Source: Johnsonella ignava ATCC 51276
GTDB lineage: Bacteria > Bacillota > Clostridia > Lachnospirales > Lachnospiraceae
NCBI RefSeq assembly: GCF_000235445.1
Contig: NZ_JH378831.1
Location: 109,102 to 173,101 of the forward strand
Direction: 5' to 3'
DNA: 64,000 nucleotides
Shown: positions 18,557 to 27,726 of the stretch, one piece after another
How the letters are laid out: every line of letters begins with the position of its first letter
Numbering within the stretch: position 1 is the stretch's first letter
Translations under genes and position numbers: made by a program
Notes under the pieces: generated by a model
The model's input: only the letters and a program-made list of their open reading frames with translations
Database searches by the model: none
Told to the model about the DNA's origin: nothing

Positions 18557-18968
18557 AATTAAATATTCTTTCTATTAATTTTTTCGTCCTTTCGTCTTAA
18601 TAATGATTCCATTATATACAAAGATTTAATTTTATGCTATACTCTTACGCAGGTTTAAATATAAATTTAACAGCATAAAATATGTGGTAGTCAAGCAAGG
18701 CGTGTGAAAAATCCGTCGTATAAAAATATCATGACCTGTACTAAGGCTTTGGCTTTTTTACCTGTTCAATGAGATTTTTAAAAGACAAATATTCAAATAC
18801 TAAACTATGCAGGGTACATAGTATTTTCACATTTATACCCCGCACATTTACAACAGTATTTTTATTTTTATAATTACTACCTTTCACAGTTTGTATGATG
18901 AGGGCGGGGATGGGGATATTAATGCCGTAATTTAACCTATAAAAAGTTCAAAAATACTAATTCTAAAA
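18557..18968. other. 412-bp interval without a recognised gene
   Basis: It holds the upstream region of the response regulator (right side of 18557) and the 3-prime region of mtaB. No open frame with a ribosome site and no transposon ends were found. An imperfect eight-base inverted repeat (GCAGGGTA near 18810 and TACCCCGC near 18837) is visible but has no T run. The middle, about 18680-18770, is less AT-rich than its flanks and could be the remnant of something. Confidence 0.4.
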
Positions 18969-20465
18969 CTAATTAAGCGGCTGCATAAAAAGTATATCAT
19001 CATTTAAAAATGATTTAATCTCTCCTTTTATAAATTGATTTAACCCTCCTTCAAAGTACGGAACTGCCACTTTCAGATACTCTCTTGTATGACCTGAAAT
19101 ATATCTTTTTTGATTAATCTCTATTATTTCCTCACTTAATATTTCATTCATTTGCCCTATATATTTTTTTCTGAAATCACGGCTGTTTTTCCTGTTTATC
19201 TCTGAAAGAGCCAAAGCACGGGATGATTTTTCCTTATGCGTAAGCTGATCTGGCATATTCGCCGCCTTAGTACCCTCTCTTATTGAAAAAGGAAATATAT
19301 GCATCTCATAAAATCCTATTTTATCCACAAATTCCCTGCTTATGTTAAACTCTTCTTCACTCTCACCCGGAAATCCTACTATTATATCGGTGGTAATTGC
19401 AGGATTTTTATAATACTTTCTTATTATCTCTACTCCATTTATAAAATCTTTGCTGTCATATTGCCGATTCATGCGCCTAAGCACACTGTCGCAGCCACTT
19501 TGTAGCGACAGGTGAAAATGCGGGCAAAACTGAGGGATTTTTTTTAAGCCTGAAACAAAAACATCACTTATTATCCTGGGTTCCAATGAACCTACCCTTA
19601 CTCTCTCAACTCCTTCCACACCTGCAACCCTGCTTACAAGTTCAAGCAGATGTTCTTTTTTGTCAATATCCACTCCGTATGATGATAGATGTATGCCTGT
19701 AAGCACCATCTCTTTATAACCGTTTTTTGCAAGACTTTCAACCTCAGCCATAATGCTTTGCATGCTTCGGCTCCTTATCCTGCCTCTGGTATACGGTATT
19801 ATACAATAAGTGCAAAACTGGTTGCAGCCGTCCTGTACTTTTATAAAAGACCTTGTGTGTTTTCCGAGTTTTGATACTCCAAAATCCTCATATTCACATT
19901 TTTTGTTTATATCTATGACATTTTCATCATTATTAATCCCTGAAAATACCGGTTTAATTCCGGCAATTGTTTTATCCGCTGAAACTTCCGTTTTTTTATT
20001 GTTTTTATCAGAAACAGTATCTGTTTTTACACCTGTAATCTTATCGGTAAAATCAGCCGTTTTTAATTCTATACCGTCATCGGTAAAATCGGCTGTTTTA
20101 AGATCCGGTTCATTATATATACTGTCAAAGTATTTATTTATAATTAATGCTATATCTTTCTTTTTATTATTTCCGACTATTATATCTATATTACAGTCTT
20201 TTTTCAGCTTTTGCGCCCCTGACTGTACATAACAGCCTGCCGCTACAACTATTGAATCCGGATTTTCTTTTTTTGCCTTATGCAGAATCTGACGTGATTT
20301 TCTGTCGGCTATATTTGTAACCGAGCATGTATTTATTATATATACATCAGCTCTGTCATTAAAATCTACCAAAGTGTATCCTGCATCACTCATAATTCGC
20401 TGCATTGCTTCGGTTTCATATATATTTACTTTACATCCCAATGTATGGAAAGCAACCTTTCTCAT
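18969..20465 (-). CDS. mtaB: tRNA t6A37 methylthiotransferase MtaB with a long insert
   Basis: 498 residues against a usual length near 430-440. MtaB adds a methylthio group to t6A at tRNA position 37 using two [4Fe-4S] clusters and radical SAM chemistry. N-terminal cluster ligands are Cys11, Cys47 and Cys78; the radical-SAM cluster is CNQFCTYC (214-221). The end should be a TRAM-like domain. An extra hydrophilic stretch of about 60-70 residues (about 120-190) lies between the two cluster domains and contains two exact copies of LKTADFTD (122-129 and 134-141). The insert starts after VGNNKKKDI and ends before KHTRSFIKVQDG. Confidence 0.9.
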   Translation of the reverse strand: MRKVAFHTLGCKVNIYETEAMQRIMSDAGYTLVDFNDRADVYIINTCSVTNIADRKSRQILHKAKKENPDSIVVAAGCYVQSGAQKLKKDCNIDIIVGNNKKKDIALIINKYFDSIYNEPDLKTADFTDDGIELKTADFTDKITGVKTDTVSDKNNKKTEVSADKTIAGIKPVFSGINNDENVIDINKKCEYEDFGVSKLGKHTRSFIKVQDGCNQFCTYCIIPYTRGRIRSRSMQSIMAEVESLAKNGYKEMVLTGIHLSSYGVDIDKKEHLLELVSRVAGVEGVERVRVGSLEPRIISDVFVSGLKKIPQFCPHFHLSLQSGCDSVLRRMNRQYDSKDFINGVEIIRKYYKNPAITTDIIVGFPGESEEEFNISREFVDKIGFYEMHIFPFSIREGTKAANMPDQLTHKEKSSRALALSEINRKNSRDFRKKYIGQMNEILSEEIIEINQKRYISGHTREYLKVAVPYFEGGLNQFIKGEIKSFLNDDILFMQPLN

Positions 20466-20656
20466 AAAATCTCCTTGACTTTAATCCAATTTATATGTAG
20501 GATATATTTAGCGAATGCTTTTAGCATTTCAACTGAAATTTCAGCTTTATAACAGCAGTATCCAGTACCTTTACTCCGTTATAATTCACTTTATTTTAGC
20601 AATATTATTTATTAAAATACTTAAATATTATAATTCACTAAGGAGGAATTATTTTT

Positions 20657-20890
20657 ATGAAAACTATACGCATTTCATTAAACTCTATTGATAAGGTTAA
20701 GTCATTTGTAAATGACCTGTCTCAGTTTAATGTTGATTTTGACCTTGTATCGGGAAGGTATGTAATTGATGCCAAGTCAATTATGGGTATATTCAGTCTT
20801 GATCTTTCAAAGCCGATTGACTTAAATATACATGCCGATAATGACGTTGATCATATTATTGAAGTTCTAAAACCCTATATATACGAGTAA
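20657..20890 (+). CDS. HPr-like protein lacking the active-site histidine
   Basis: 77 residues, HPr-sized. The second half, VIDAKSIMGIFSLDLS, matches HPr around its regulatory serine (Ser41 here). The first half lacks GLHARPA: the place reads NSIDKVKSFV, three residues short, so there is no phosphoacceptor His. It cannot pass phosphate in the sugar PTS; a role as a Crh-like regulator through the serine is possible. AGGAGG precedes the ATG at good spacing. Single-gene unit between divergent and convergent neighbours. Confidence 0.8.
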   Translation: MKTIRISLNSIDKVKSFVNDLSQFNVDFDLVSGRYVIDAKSIMGIFSLDLSKPIDLNIHADNDVDHIIEVLKPYIYE

Positions 20891-21083
20891 TTACCGCTTT
20901 TATATATAAGTGTCTTAGTTTGTGTTCCGTAAGTTCCGGATGATATGAATCAATTTATTTGTCCCGGTTTGTTATACAGTATTATACTTTCTTTATACTG
21001 TACTATGCTGTGGTATTTTGACCGGATTATGTCAAAACATGTAAATTGTACTTACATATTATGCATCATGCTGACAGCCGCAT

Positions 21084-21129
21084 AGCTGCGGATTTGACTT
21101 AATAATGTCAAAGCCGCAGCTTTATTTTG
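21084..21129 (+). terminator. Terminator for the HPr-like gene
   Basis: AGCTGCGGATTTGAC (21084-21098) pairs with 21107-21121 with one mismatch, then TTATTTTG. The T run overlaps the stop codon of the convergent thiI gene. Confidence 0.8.
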
Positions 21130-22312
21130 CACTGCACAGTATTCTTTCTTTTGTATCTACTGCCGATTTTATAAGGTCATCTATTTTTTCTGACAATTTT
21201 TTCTCAGATTCAAGTATTTTTTCCAGCTGCGGCTTTGTTACAGGGTGTTTTGCTACAAAGATTGTACAACAATCCTCATACGGTTCTATTGATGTCTCAA
21301 ATGTACCTATTTTTTGTGCAACAGTTATAATCTCCTGCTTATCAAAACCTATAAGCGGTCTGAATACAGGCATCTCACATACATTGTCAGTTACTGCAAG
21401 CGAATGTACGGTCTGACTTGCCACCTGCCCTACACTTTCTCCTGTTATAAGTGCAAGATCTCCATTTGTTTTTGCTATCTGCTGTGCAATTTTCATCATA
21501 TAGCGTCTCATAATTATAGTCAGTTCATCATGTGGACATTTTTCATATATATACAACTGTATATCAGTAAAATTAATTATATTCAGATTAATAACACCTG
21601 TATAGCGTGCCATTGTCCGTGCCAATTCTATTACCTTAATCTTTGCCCTTTCAGAAGTATATGGCGGTGCATGGAAATAAACAGCCTCTATTTTTACACC
21701 TCTCTTTGCTATCATATAGCCGGCAACCGGTGAATCTATACCGCCTGAAAGAAGCAGCATAGCCTTTCCGTTAGTTCCTACAGGCATACCTCCGGGTCCG
21801 GGCAGAGACAGTGAATAAATATTTATATGATTCCTTATCTCAACCTTAATAAGTACATCAGGCTTGTGTACATCAACTCTCGTTTCACAAAATGTCTCAA
21901 GTATAGCCTCTCCAAGAAGTGCATTCAGCTGCTCCGATGTTTTTTCATAGCTTTTATCAGCCCTCTTGGTATCAACTTTAAAGCTTACCGCCTTATCCGG
22001 ATATGCCCTGTCAAAATATTCTATTACCGCCTTTTTAAGATTTTCAAAATCCTTTGACTCAATTCTTACAACCGGACATACGGCAACTATACCAAAAACT
22101 CTACATAATGCATCTATAACATCTTCATCATCATAGCAATCATCATCGGCATCTACATATATTCTGCCCAGCTCCCTGCTTACTCTGAAATCACAGGAAA
22201 GCGGCTTTAAAGCAATTCTTATCTGCTTCATAAGTGCATCTTCAAATTTATATCTGTTTTTACCTTTTACACCTATCTCTCCATATTTTATTAAAAATGA
22301 TGTATACTTCAT
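21122..22312 (-). CDS. thiI: tRNA 4-thiouridine synthase ThiI
   Basis: 396 residues. N-terminal ferredoxin-like and THUMP domains (to about 165) bind tRNA; the PP-loop SGGIDSPVAGYM near 190 adenylates uridine 8. No C-terminal rhodanese domain, as usual in Firmicutes, where the sulfur comes from a dedicated cysteine desulfurase. That desulfurase gene lies directly upstream, 14 bp away, fitting a working pair. ThiI can also serve thiamine thiazole synthesis, but no thiamine gene is nearby. Confidence 0.95.
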   Translation of the reverse strand: MKYTSFLIKYGEIGVKGKNRYKFEDALMKQIRIALKPLSCDFRVSRELGRIYVDADDDCYDDEDVIDALCRVFGIVAVCPVVRIESKDFENLKKAVIEYFDRAYPDKAVSFKVDTKRADKSYEKTSEQLNALLGEAILETFCETRVDVHKPDVLIKVEIRNHINIYSLSLPGPGGMPVGTNGKAMLLLSGGIDSPVAGYMIAKRGVKIEAVYFHAPPYTSERAKIKVIELARTMARYTGVINLNIINFTDIQLYIYEKCPHDELTIIMRRYMMKIAQQIAKTNGDLALITGESVGQVASQTVHSLAVTDNVCEMPVFRPLIGFDKQEIITVAQKIGTFETSIEPYEDCCTIFVAKHPVTKPQLEKILESEKKLSEKIDDLIKSAVDTKERILCSAK

Positions 22313-22326
22313 ACTAATTAAGACCT

Positions 22327-23475
22327 TTACTTAAATTTTTTTAATAGCGGAATCAATTCATTAAAATTTCTTAAAAAATAATCCGCCTCGGATACAGTAT
22401 TATATTCGGAAAATGAAAGTCTTATAGTCGAAAAAGCTTCTTCATCGCTAAGCCCTATCGCCTTCAAAGTTTTAGATACTCTTGGATGATTTGAAGAACA
22501 GGCTGAACCGCTTGAAAAATATATATTCTTCGCCTCAAACGCATGTAAAAGCACTTCACTTTTTATGCCCTGTACCGTGATACTGAGTACATGCGGAGCT
22601 GACAAAAGACCCTTTTGCGAGTTTACTTTTACTCCTTCTAAATCTTTTATATTATCAATTATATAGTCTTTAATATCCGTTATTTTTTTGATTTTACTGT
22701 CAAAATCGGTATATGCACTGCGAGCCGCCTCTCCCATAGCCGCAATGCCGGGCGTATTAATTGTTCCGCTCCTAAGCCCTCTTTGCTGTCCTCCGCCAAA
22801 TACTATGGGCTTTAGTCTAATATTTTCATTTACATATAAAAACCCTACCCCTTTAGGACCATGCAGCTTATGACCGCTGGCACTTAAAAGATCTATCCCC
22901 TTTTTTTTAGGGTAAATCTTATATTTACCGTATGCCTGTATAGCATCTGCATGAAATATAATTTTAGGATTTGCTTTCTTTATAATGCCTGAAATCTCAT
23001 CAGCAGGTTCAACCGCTCCCACTTCATTATTTACAAGCATTATAGATACAAGTATTGTGTCTTTCCTTATGCAGTCTTTAAGCTCCTCTAAATCTATATG
23101 TCCCAATCCGTCAGTCTTAAGCACACTTATCTCAAAGCCCTCTTCCTTTAAATATGCAAGCGGCTCATATACAGAGGCATGTTCAATCGAGGAGGTTATA
23201 ATATGCTTTCCGGATCTTTTATATGCCTGTGCTGCACCTATCAGTGCCATATTGTTTGATTCAGTCCCTCCCGAAGTAAACACTATCTCCTTGGGATTTA
23301 CCTTCATAGTTTCCGCCACAGTCTGTGCGGCATCTTTATAATAATTTTCAGCTTCAATTCCCATTATATGCTTTGCTGACGGATTTGCATAATCCTCTTC
23401 CATAGTTTTTTTCATAATATCAACTACGGATTTTGCAGTCTGTGTTGAAGCGGCATTATCAAAATAAACTCTCAT
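22327..23475 (-). CDS. Cysteine desulfurase (NifS/IscS class)
   Basis: The start is set at the ATG ending at 23475 (382 residues), preceded by AAAGGAA nine bases away, giving MRVYFDNAAST as in the family; the longer frame would overlap rsmE and add 24 unrelated residues. PLP lysine in SASGHKLHGPKG, His in FHADAIQAYGK, and the persulfide cysteine in SSGSACSSNHP. It removes sulfur from cysteine; the position next to thiI points to tRNA thiolation as its main client. Confidence 0.95.
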   Translation of the reverse strand: MRVYFDNAASTQTAKSVVDIMKKTMEEDYANPSAKHIMGIEAENYYKDAAQTVAETMKVNPKEIVFTSGGTESNNMALIGAAQAYKRSGKHIITSSIEHASVYEPLAYLKEEGFEISVLKTDGLGHIDLEELKDCIRKDTILVSIMLVNNEVGAVEPADEISGIIKKANPKIIFHADAIQAYGKYKIYPKKKGIDLLSASGHKLHGPKGVGFLYVNENIRLKPIVFGGGQQRGLRSGTINTPGIAAMGEAARSAYTDFDSKIKKITDIKDYIIDNIKDLEGVKVNSQKGLLSAPHVLSITVQGIKSEVLLHAFEAKNIYFSSGSACSSNHPRVSKTLKAIGLSDEEAFSTIRLSFSEYNTVSEADYFLRNFNELIPLLKKFK

Positions 23476-23536
23476 ATATTCAAATTCCTTTATATTATAA
23501 TTATAGCAGGCAAGATTCATACATAACTCCAGCTTA

Positions 23537-24274
23537 TTAAGCATCAAGATAAAGCATTATTGCGGACAGTACTGCAAGTCCTGCAGTTTCAGTCCTTAAT
23601 ATACGCTTCCCAAGCATTAAAGAATTAAAGCCTGCATCTATTGCAGCCTCAACCTCGGATTCCTCAAATCCGCCCTCAGGACCTATAAAAACCGCTATAT
23701 CTTCATCTTCTGATATTTTCTTTAAAAATATATCAAGCCTGCCTTTTCTTCTTTCAAGCTCATAAGGTATAAGCTTATGCTTAAAGTCCTTAGTATACTC
23801 AAGTACATTTTTAAAATCAAGCGGTTTATTTACATAAGGGATTATATTTCTTTTTGACTGCTGTGCGGCACTTTTGGCTATCGCATTCCATCTCTCAAAC
23901 CTTTGTAAAGTTTTTTTTGCATCAAGTTTTACCACAACCCTGTTTGTAATAACCGGCACAATCTCGCTTACACCAAGCTCGACAGCTTTTTGTATTATGA
24001 AATCCATCTTATCCAATTTCGGAAGTGCCTGAAAAAGCACTATCCTGTTAGGCAGTTCTCTTACATCTTCATTCTCTTCTTTTATTTCAAGATATACACG
24101 GTCTTTTTGAATCTTCTCTATAACACATAAATATTCCCAATCACCGCCGGTATTTATAATCAGCTTTTCACCTTCCCTCATACGCAGAACCTTTGAGATA
24201 TGTCTTGCATCTGCACCCTCTATAACTGCTTTTTTTTCCTGTATACAGGACGGGTTTACAAAAAAATGATACAT
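23537..24274 (-). CDS. rsmE: 16S rRNA m3U1498 methyltransferase RsmE
   Basis: The start is put at the ATG ending at 24274 (245 residues, MYHFFVNPS), the usual RsmE beginning and just after the prmA stop; an upstream ATG would overlap prmA by 50 bp. No strong ribosome site is seen, so translation may be coupled to prmA. The SPOUT knot is marked by IGPEGGFEESEVEAA and LGKRILRTETAGLAVLSAI. It methylates U1498 of 16S rRNA. Second gene of prmA-rsmE-desulfurase-thiI. Confidence 0.93.
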   Translation of the reverse strand: MYHFFVNPSCIQEKKAVIEGADARHISKVLRMREGEKLIINTGGDWEYLCVIEKIQKDRVYLEIKEENEDVRELPNRIVLFQALPKLDKMDFIIQKAVELGVSEIVPVITNRVVVKLDAKKTLQRFERWNAIAKSAAQQSKRNIIPYVNKPLDFKNVLEYTKDFKHKLIPYELERRKGRLDIFLKKISEDEDIAVFIGPEGGFEESEVEAAIDAGFNSLMLGKRILRTETAGLAVLSAIMLYLDA

Positions 24275-24287
24275 AAAAATAAATCTG

Positions 24288-25376
24288 TTAAGCCTGACGT
24301 AAAGTCCTTTTTGCACAAACTGCCGACCATTCTCCATCTCTTACTACTTCAATCAGTTCAAGGTAAGGATTTTTTTCTACTGCAGACTTAACCTCCTTTG
24401 TCTTAGTGTCTATAATTCCTGAAGCTATAAATAATGCACCGTCTTTTAAATGACTTACTATTTCTTTCTGCAATAGGATTATTACAGGTGCGAGTATATT
24501 GGCAACCACTATATCATAGCAATTCTCACCTATATCTTCCTGCACTTTTTTATCTTCAAGTATATTTCCGCATATAAGCTTCATACTACTGTCATCAATA
24601 TCATTAGCTTTCATATTCTGGTATACACATTCCTTTACATTATCATCCACATCGACTGCCATGACCTCATCAGCACCCAGTTTCAATGCCGTAATGCCAA
24701 GTATTCCGCTGCCGGTGCCTACATCAAGTACTTTTATACATGTATCGGATTTTTTATTGTTAATATTCTTATTTTTTTTAATTCCCGGTAAAAAGCTGCT
24801 TTTGGGCATACTTATTTTCCCTTTGTGAGCATTTTCCGATTTTGCAGATTTCTTTTTGAGCTCAGCTATATACTTTCTTAAAAGTTTTATACAGAGCTTT
24901 GTAGTTTCGTGTGCTCCTGTGCCAAATGCGGTTCCCGGATCTATCTCTACCATGGTTTTATATCTCATATTTTCAGGAATCTTTTCCCATGTAGGTTTTA
25001 TAACTATGTCTTCTATCTTAAACGGTTTAAAATACTGTTTCCAGTTGTTAATCCAGTCTTTATCCTCAGTTTCATCTTCTATAATTATACATGAACCTAT
25101 ATCGCTAAATACATTAAGCTCCATAAGCTCTTCATTTACCGTATTTAAGATTTCTTCATTATCCATACCGTCTTCAAGATAAAAGCTTACCTTTGCCTTG
25201 CCGTCATCTTTAGGCAGTTCAGGCAATATATCTATAAACATCCCCTTCGTCTCTTCATCAGTCAATGGTACAAAATCTTCTATTTCAATGCCTTCTATAC
25301 CTATATCATTTAAAACTGCACTTATCATGTCAACAGCATCAGTTTTGGTCATGATAGTATACTTTTTCCATTTCAT
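24288..25376 (-). CDS. prmA: Ribosomal protein L11 methyltransferase PrmA with basic insert
   Basis: 362 residues, about 50 longer than usual. N-terminal L11-binding domain, then the SAM fold: motif I LDVGTGSGILGI, VMAVDVDD, VANILAPVI (the NxxA-type motif) and the terminal EWSAVCAKR. Between helix KYIAELKK and motif I is a lysine-rich low-complexity insert of about 40 residues (SAKSENAHKGK... to KKSD). PrmA methylates L11 on several lysines and the N-terminus. First gene of the minus-strand group; GAAAGG precedes the ATG. Confidence 0.93.
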   Translation of the reverse strand: MKWKKYTIMTKTDAVDMISAVLNDIGIEGIEIEDFVPLTDEETKGMFIDILPELPKDDGKAKVSFYLEDGMDNEEILNTVNEELMELNVFSDIGSCIIIEDETEDKDWINNWKQYFKPFKIEDIVIKPTWEKIPENMRYKTMVEIDPGTAFGTGAHETTKLCIKLLRKYIAELKKKSAKSENAHKGKISMPKSSFLPGIKKNKNINNKKSDTCIKVLDVGTGSGILGITALKLGADEVMAVDVDDNVKECVYQNMKANDIDDSSMKLICGNILEDKKVQEDIGENCYDIVVANILAPVIILLQKEIVSHLKDGALFIASGIIDTKTKEVKSAVEKNPYLELIEVVRDGEWSAVCAKRTLRQA

Positions 25377-25498
25377 AAAACCGGACCTTTCAATAATTTT
25401 TTAAATACATTATATATTTTTAACGCTATGCGGTCAATCACCTGAAACATACTTTAAAAAAACCGGTCCCATTATATTAAATAACGATTTTAAGCAGC

Positions 25499-25527
25499 TT
25501 GATATTATAAAGGTTTAAAGTTATAAT
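25499..25527 (+). promoter_or_regulatory. Sigma-A promoter of the amidase gene
   Basis: TTGATA (25499-25504), a 17-base spacer and TATAAT (25522-25527), 19 bp before the amidase ATG. AAGG/CCTT arms around the -10 box form a small dyad (AAAGG at 25509 and CCTTT at 25529). The short distance to the start leaves only a short leader. Confidence 0.7.
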
Positions 25528-25545
25528 ACCTTTAAGGAGGTTGAT

Positions 25546-26580
25546 ATGAGAATATTATATAAAAATTTAAAAATTTGTTTTACAAGTATTTTTATAAAAA
25601 CATTAACTATTTTCAACTATTGCCGCAAAAGCATAAAGTTGCATGCGGTTTTGCTGGCCGCCTTTGCCGCAGCAGCTATATTTACAGGAATAAAAATAGA
25701 GGGTTTTAAAACCCTGGCAGCCGAGGAAACTCCAAAAACAGCACAAGTAAGTGTAAAAGAACATTTCTTAAGTACGGATTCAAAATATATAAACTATCTC
25801 TGGAATGATAAACAATCAGCAGTTCCTGATGCAAAGGTTTATATATTTGAGCCCTCTGATTTTAACGGGCATACAGTATGTATAGATCCCGGACATGGAG
25901 ATAACTCACATCCTGCAGCAACGCTTAAAAAAGAGAAAGTTTATCCGGTTGAGGATGAAATGCTTGCAGGCATGAATACTTCCATGAAAGGCAAAAAGGC
26001 ATTTGACTTCGGTGTTGAAGCACGTGATTATAAAAATGTATATGACAATAACGAAACCGAACCCGAATATACTTTAAAGGTCGCCTTGCTTGTAAAAGAT
26101 AAACTCCTTGCAAAAGGATACAGGGTAGTACTCACAAGAACCGAATACAATCAGAATCTCTCAAATGGTGCAAGAGCGGTACTTGCAGGTGAAACTTCGG
26201 ATATAATGATTGCAATTCATACAAATGCAAGCGATAAAAGGGGAGTTCGGGGTACTATGGCATTTTATCCGGGCGATAATGATTTTATGGACGGAACTTT
26301 ACACCCCGGTTATACTAAGATTATGGGAATAGAGCAGAACGCCGCATCTTCACAAAAACTTGCCTCACTTCTTGCAGACAATGTTTCAAAAAGTGCAGGA
26401 TTTAAAAATCTCGGTTCACATTCAGCAGTGCTTAGAATATTTTCATATTCAAGTATACCTGTAAGTCTCGTCGAAGTAGGATTTTCAGATCAGATAGATG
26501 ATGCCAGGATCCTTATCGAAAAAAAGAATGAAGCGGCTGAAGGTATAGTTAAAAGCGTTGATGAGTATTTTTCAAACTAA
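25546..26580 (+). CDS. N-acetylmuramoyl-L-alanine amidase (Amidase_3)
   Basis: 344 residues. A long basic N-terminus and one hydrophobic span (about 33-52) act as anchor or signal, with possible cleavage near LAAEE. The Amidase_3 fold has zinc ligands His117 in CIDPGHG, Glu in EPEYTLKV and His in IAIHTN, plus the catalytic Glu in VSLVEVGF. It cuts the bond between muramic acid and the stem peptide, for cell separation or wall turnover. No wall-binding repeats. TAAGGAGG precedes the ATG. It is followed by a long hairpin terminator. Confidence 0.93.
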   Translation: MRILYKNLKICFTSIFIKTLTIFNYCRKSIKLHAVLLAAFAAAAIFTGIKIEGFKTLAAEETPKTAQVSVKEHFLSTDSKYINYLWNDKQSAVPDAKVYIFEPSDFNGHTVCIDPGHGDNSHPAATLKKEKVYPVEDEMLAGMNTSMKGKKAFDFGVEARDYKNVYDNNETEPEYTLKVALLVKDKLLAKGYRVVLTRTEYNQNLSNGARAVLAGETSDIMIAIHTNASDKRGVRGTMAFYPGDNDFMDGTLHPGYTKIMGIEQNAASSQKLASLLADNVSKSAGFKNLGSHSAVLRIFSYSSIPVSLVEVGFSDQIDDARILIEKKNEAAEGIVKSVDEYFSN

Positions 26581-26660
26581 AACGGACTTGCTAAAACAGA
26601 CTTGCTAAAGTCAGTTTCGATTTTTTAGGGGTGAAAGTTTTTCTGTAAAATACACAAAAC

Positions 26661-26722
26661 ACAAATGGGATTTTCGACAAATTATTTTGTTTTAATTTGT
26701 GAAATTCCCATTTGTAATTTTA
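26661..26722. terminator. Long bidirectional terminator between amidase and folD
   Basis: ACAAATGGGATTTTC (26661-26675) pairs with 26701-26715 with one mismatch, with more AT pairs inside. T-rich sequence lies on both sides, serving the convergent amidase and folD genes. Confidence 0.85.
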
Positions 26723-26806
26723 ATATCAATATAATAATAATATAAATTATATATTTAAATACGATATTAATTAAAATTAGTTATATTTTATATTTTAAAA
26801 CACAGA

Positions 26807-27658
26807 TTAATTAAACTGAGCTCCGGCACCCCTTAATACATGTTTAGCCAGCACTGAGGTTGTTATGCTTCCAACTCCCCTTGGAACAGGGCTTATATAA
26901 GAAGTTTTTCCTTCTACTGCATCATAATCCACATCTCCACATAAAACTCCGTTTTCATCAACATTTATGCCTACATCAACTACTACCGCACCTTCTGAAA
27001 CCATATCCGCCGTGATCATCCTTGCCTTTCCGGCAGCTGCTATTAAAATCTCACCTCCACGGCAGGTACCTGCAAGATCTTTAGTTCTCGTATGGCACAT
27101 GGTTACAGTAGCATTGCGTTTTAATAAAAGCATGGCAAGCGGCTTTCCTACTACCATACTTCTGCCTACAAGAGTAACTCTCTTTCCTGTAAGATCAATC
27201 TTGTAATAATCAAGCATCTCAATAACCGCCTGTGCAGTACATGGCGGATATCCGCTTAAATCTCCGGAGAATACTTTGGCTATATTTGCATTGCACATAC
27301 AGTCCGAATCCTTATGCGGCTGTATAACTTCAAGTACGGCATTCTCATCAAGGTTTTTAGGAAGCGGTCTGAACATAAGTATACCATGTACACTTTTGTC
27401 TGAATTGATCTTATTGAATTCAGCCTCAAAATCTTTTTGTCCTACATCCTGTGCAAGTTCATGTACTTCACATTCTATACCTATATCAGCCATCTTCTTT
27501 ATTGCACCTTTTTCATAGGCAAGGTCATCCGCCCTGCTTCCTACTCTAAGTATGGCAAGTTTAGGAACTATTCCTTTTGCTTTAAGTTCAGAAACTTTTT
27601 TTACCATATCTTCCTTCATAGCTGCGGCTACTTCAGAGCCTTTCATAACTATCGGCAT
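26807..27658 (-). CDS. folD: FolD-type methylene-THF dehydrogenase, probably without cyclohydrolase activity
   Basis: 283 residues with the FolD fold: LVGRSMVVGKP (dinucleotide-binding), VVVDVGINV and the closing SPVPRGVGSITTSVL. Aligned by eye with E. coli and human enzymes, the region VGSRADDLAYEKGAIKK keeps the active-site Tyr (Tyr48), but the catalytic lysine (E. coli Lys54, human Lys56) is Ala52. GILVQLPLP reads GILMFRPLP, so the matching Gln is Phe96. Asp in HKDSD is kept. These residues are required for the cyclohydrolase step, so the protein is predicted to be dehydrogenase only, with FchA, encoded just upstream, doing cyclohydrolysis. Last gene of the one-carbon group; GAGGTG precedes the ATG. 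Confidence 0.9.
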   Translation of the reverse strand: MPIVMKGSEVAAAMKEDMVKKVSELKAKGIVPKLAILRVGSRADDLAYEKGAIKKMADIGIECEVHELAQDVGQKDFEAEFNKINSDKSVHGILMFRPLPKNLDENAVLEVIQPHKDSDCMCNANIAKVFSGDLSGYPPCTAQAVIEMLDYYKIDLTGKRVTLVGRSMVVGKPLAMLLLKRNATVTMCHTRTKDLAGTCRGGEILIAAAGKARMITADMVSEGAVVVDVGINVDENGVLCGDVDYDAVEGKTSYISPVPRGVGSITTSVLAKHVLRGAGAQFN

Positions 27659-27726
27659 ATTATCACCTCTTTACCCTGTCAAATATTTTATCTAAAAAAT
27701 TAAAGCTTTACGAATCTCTTATATTG

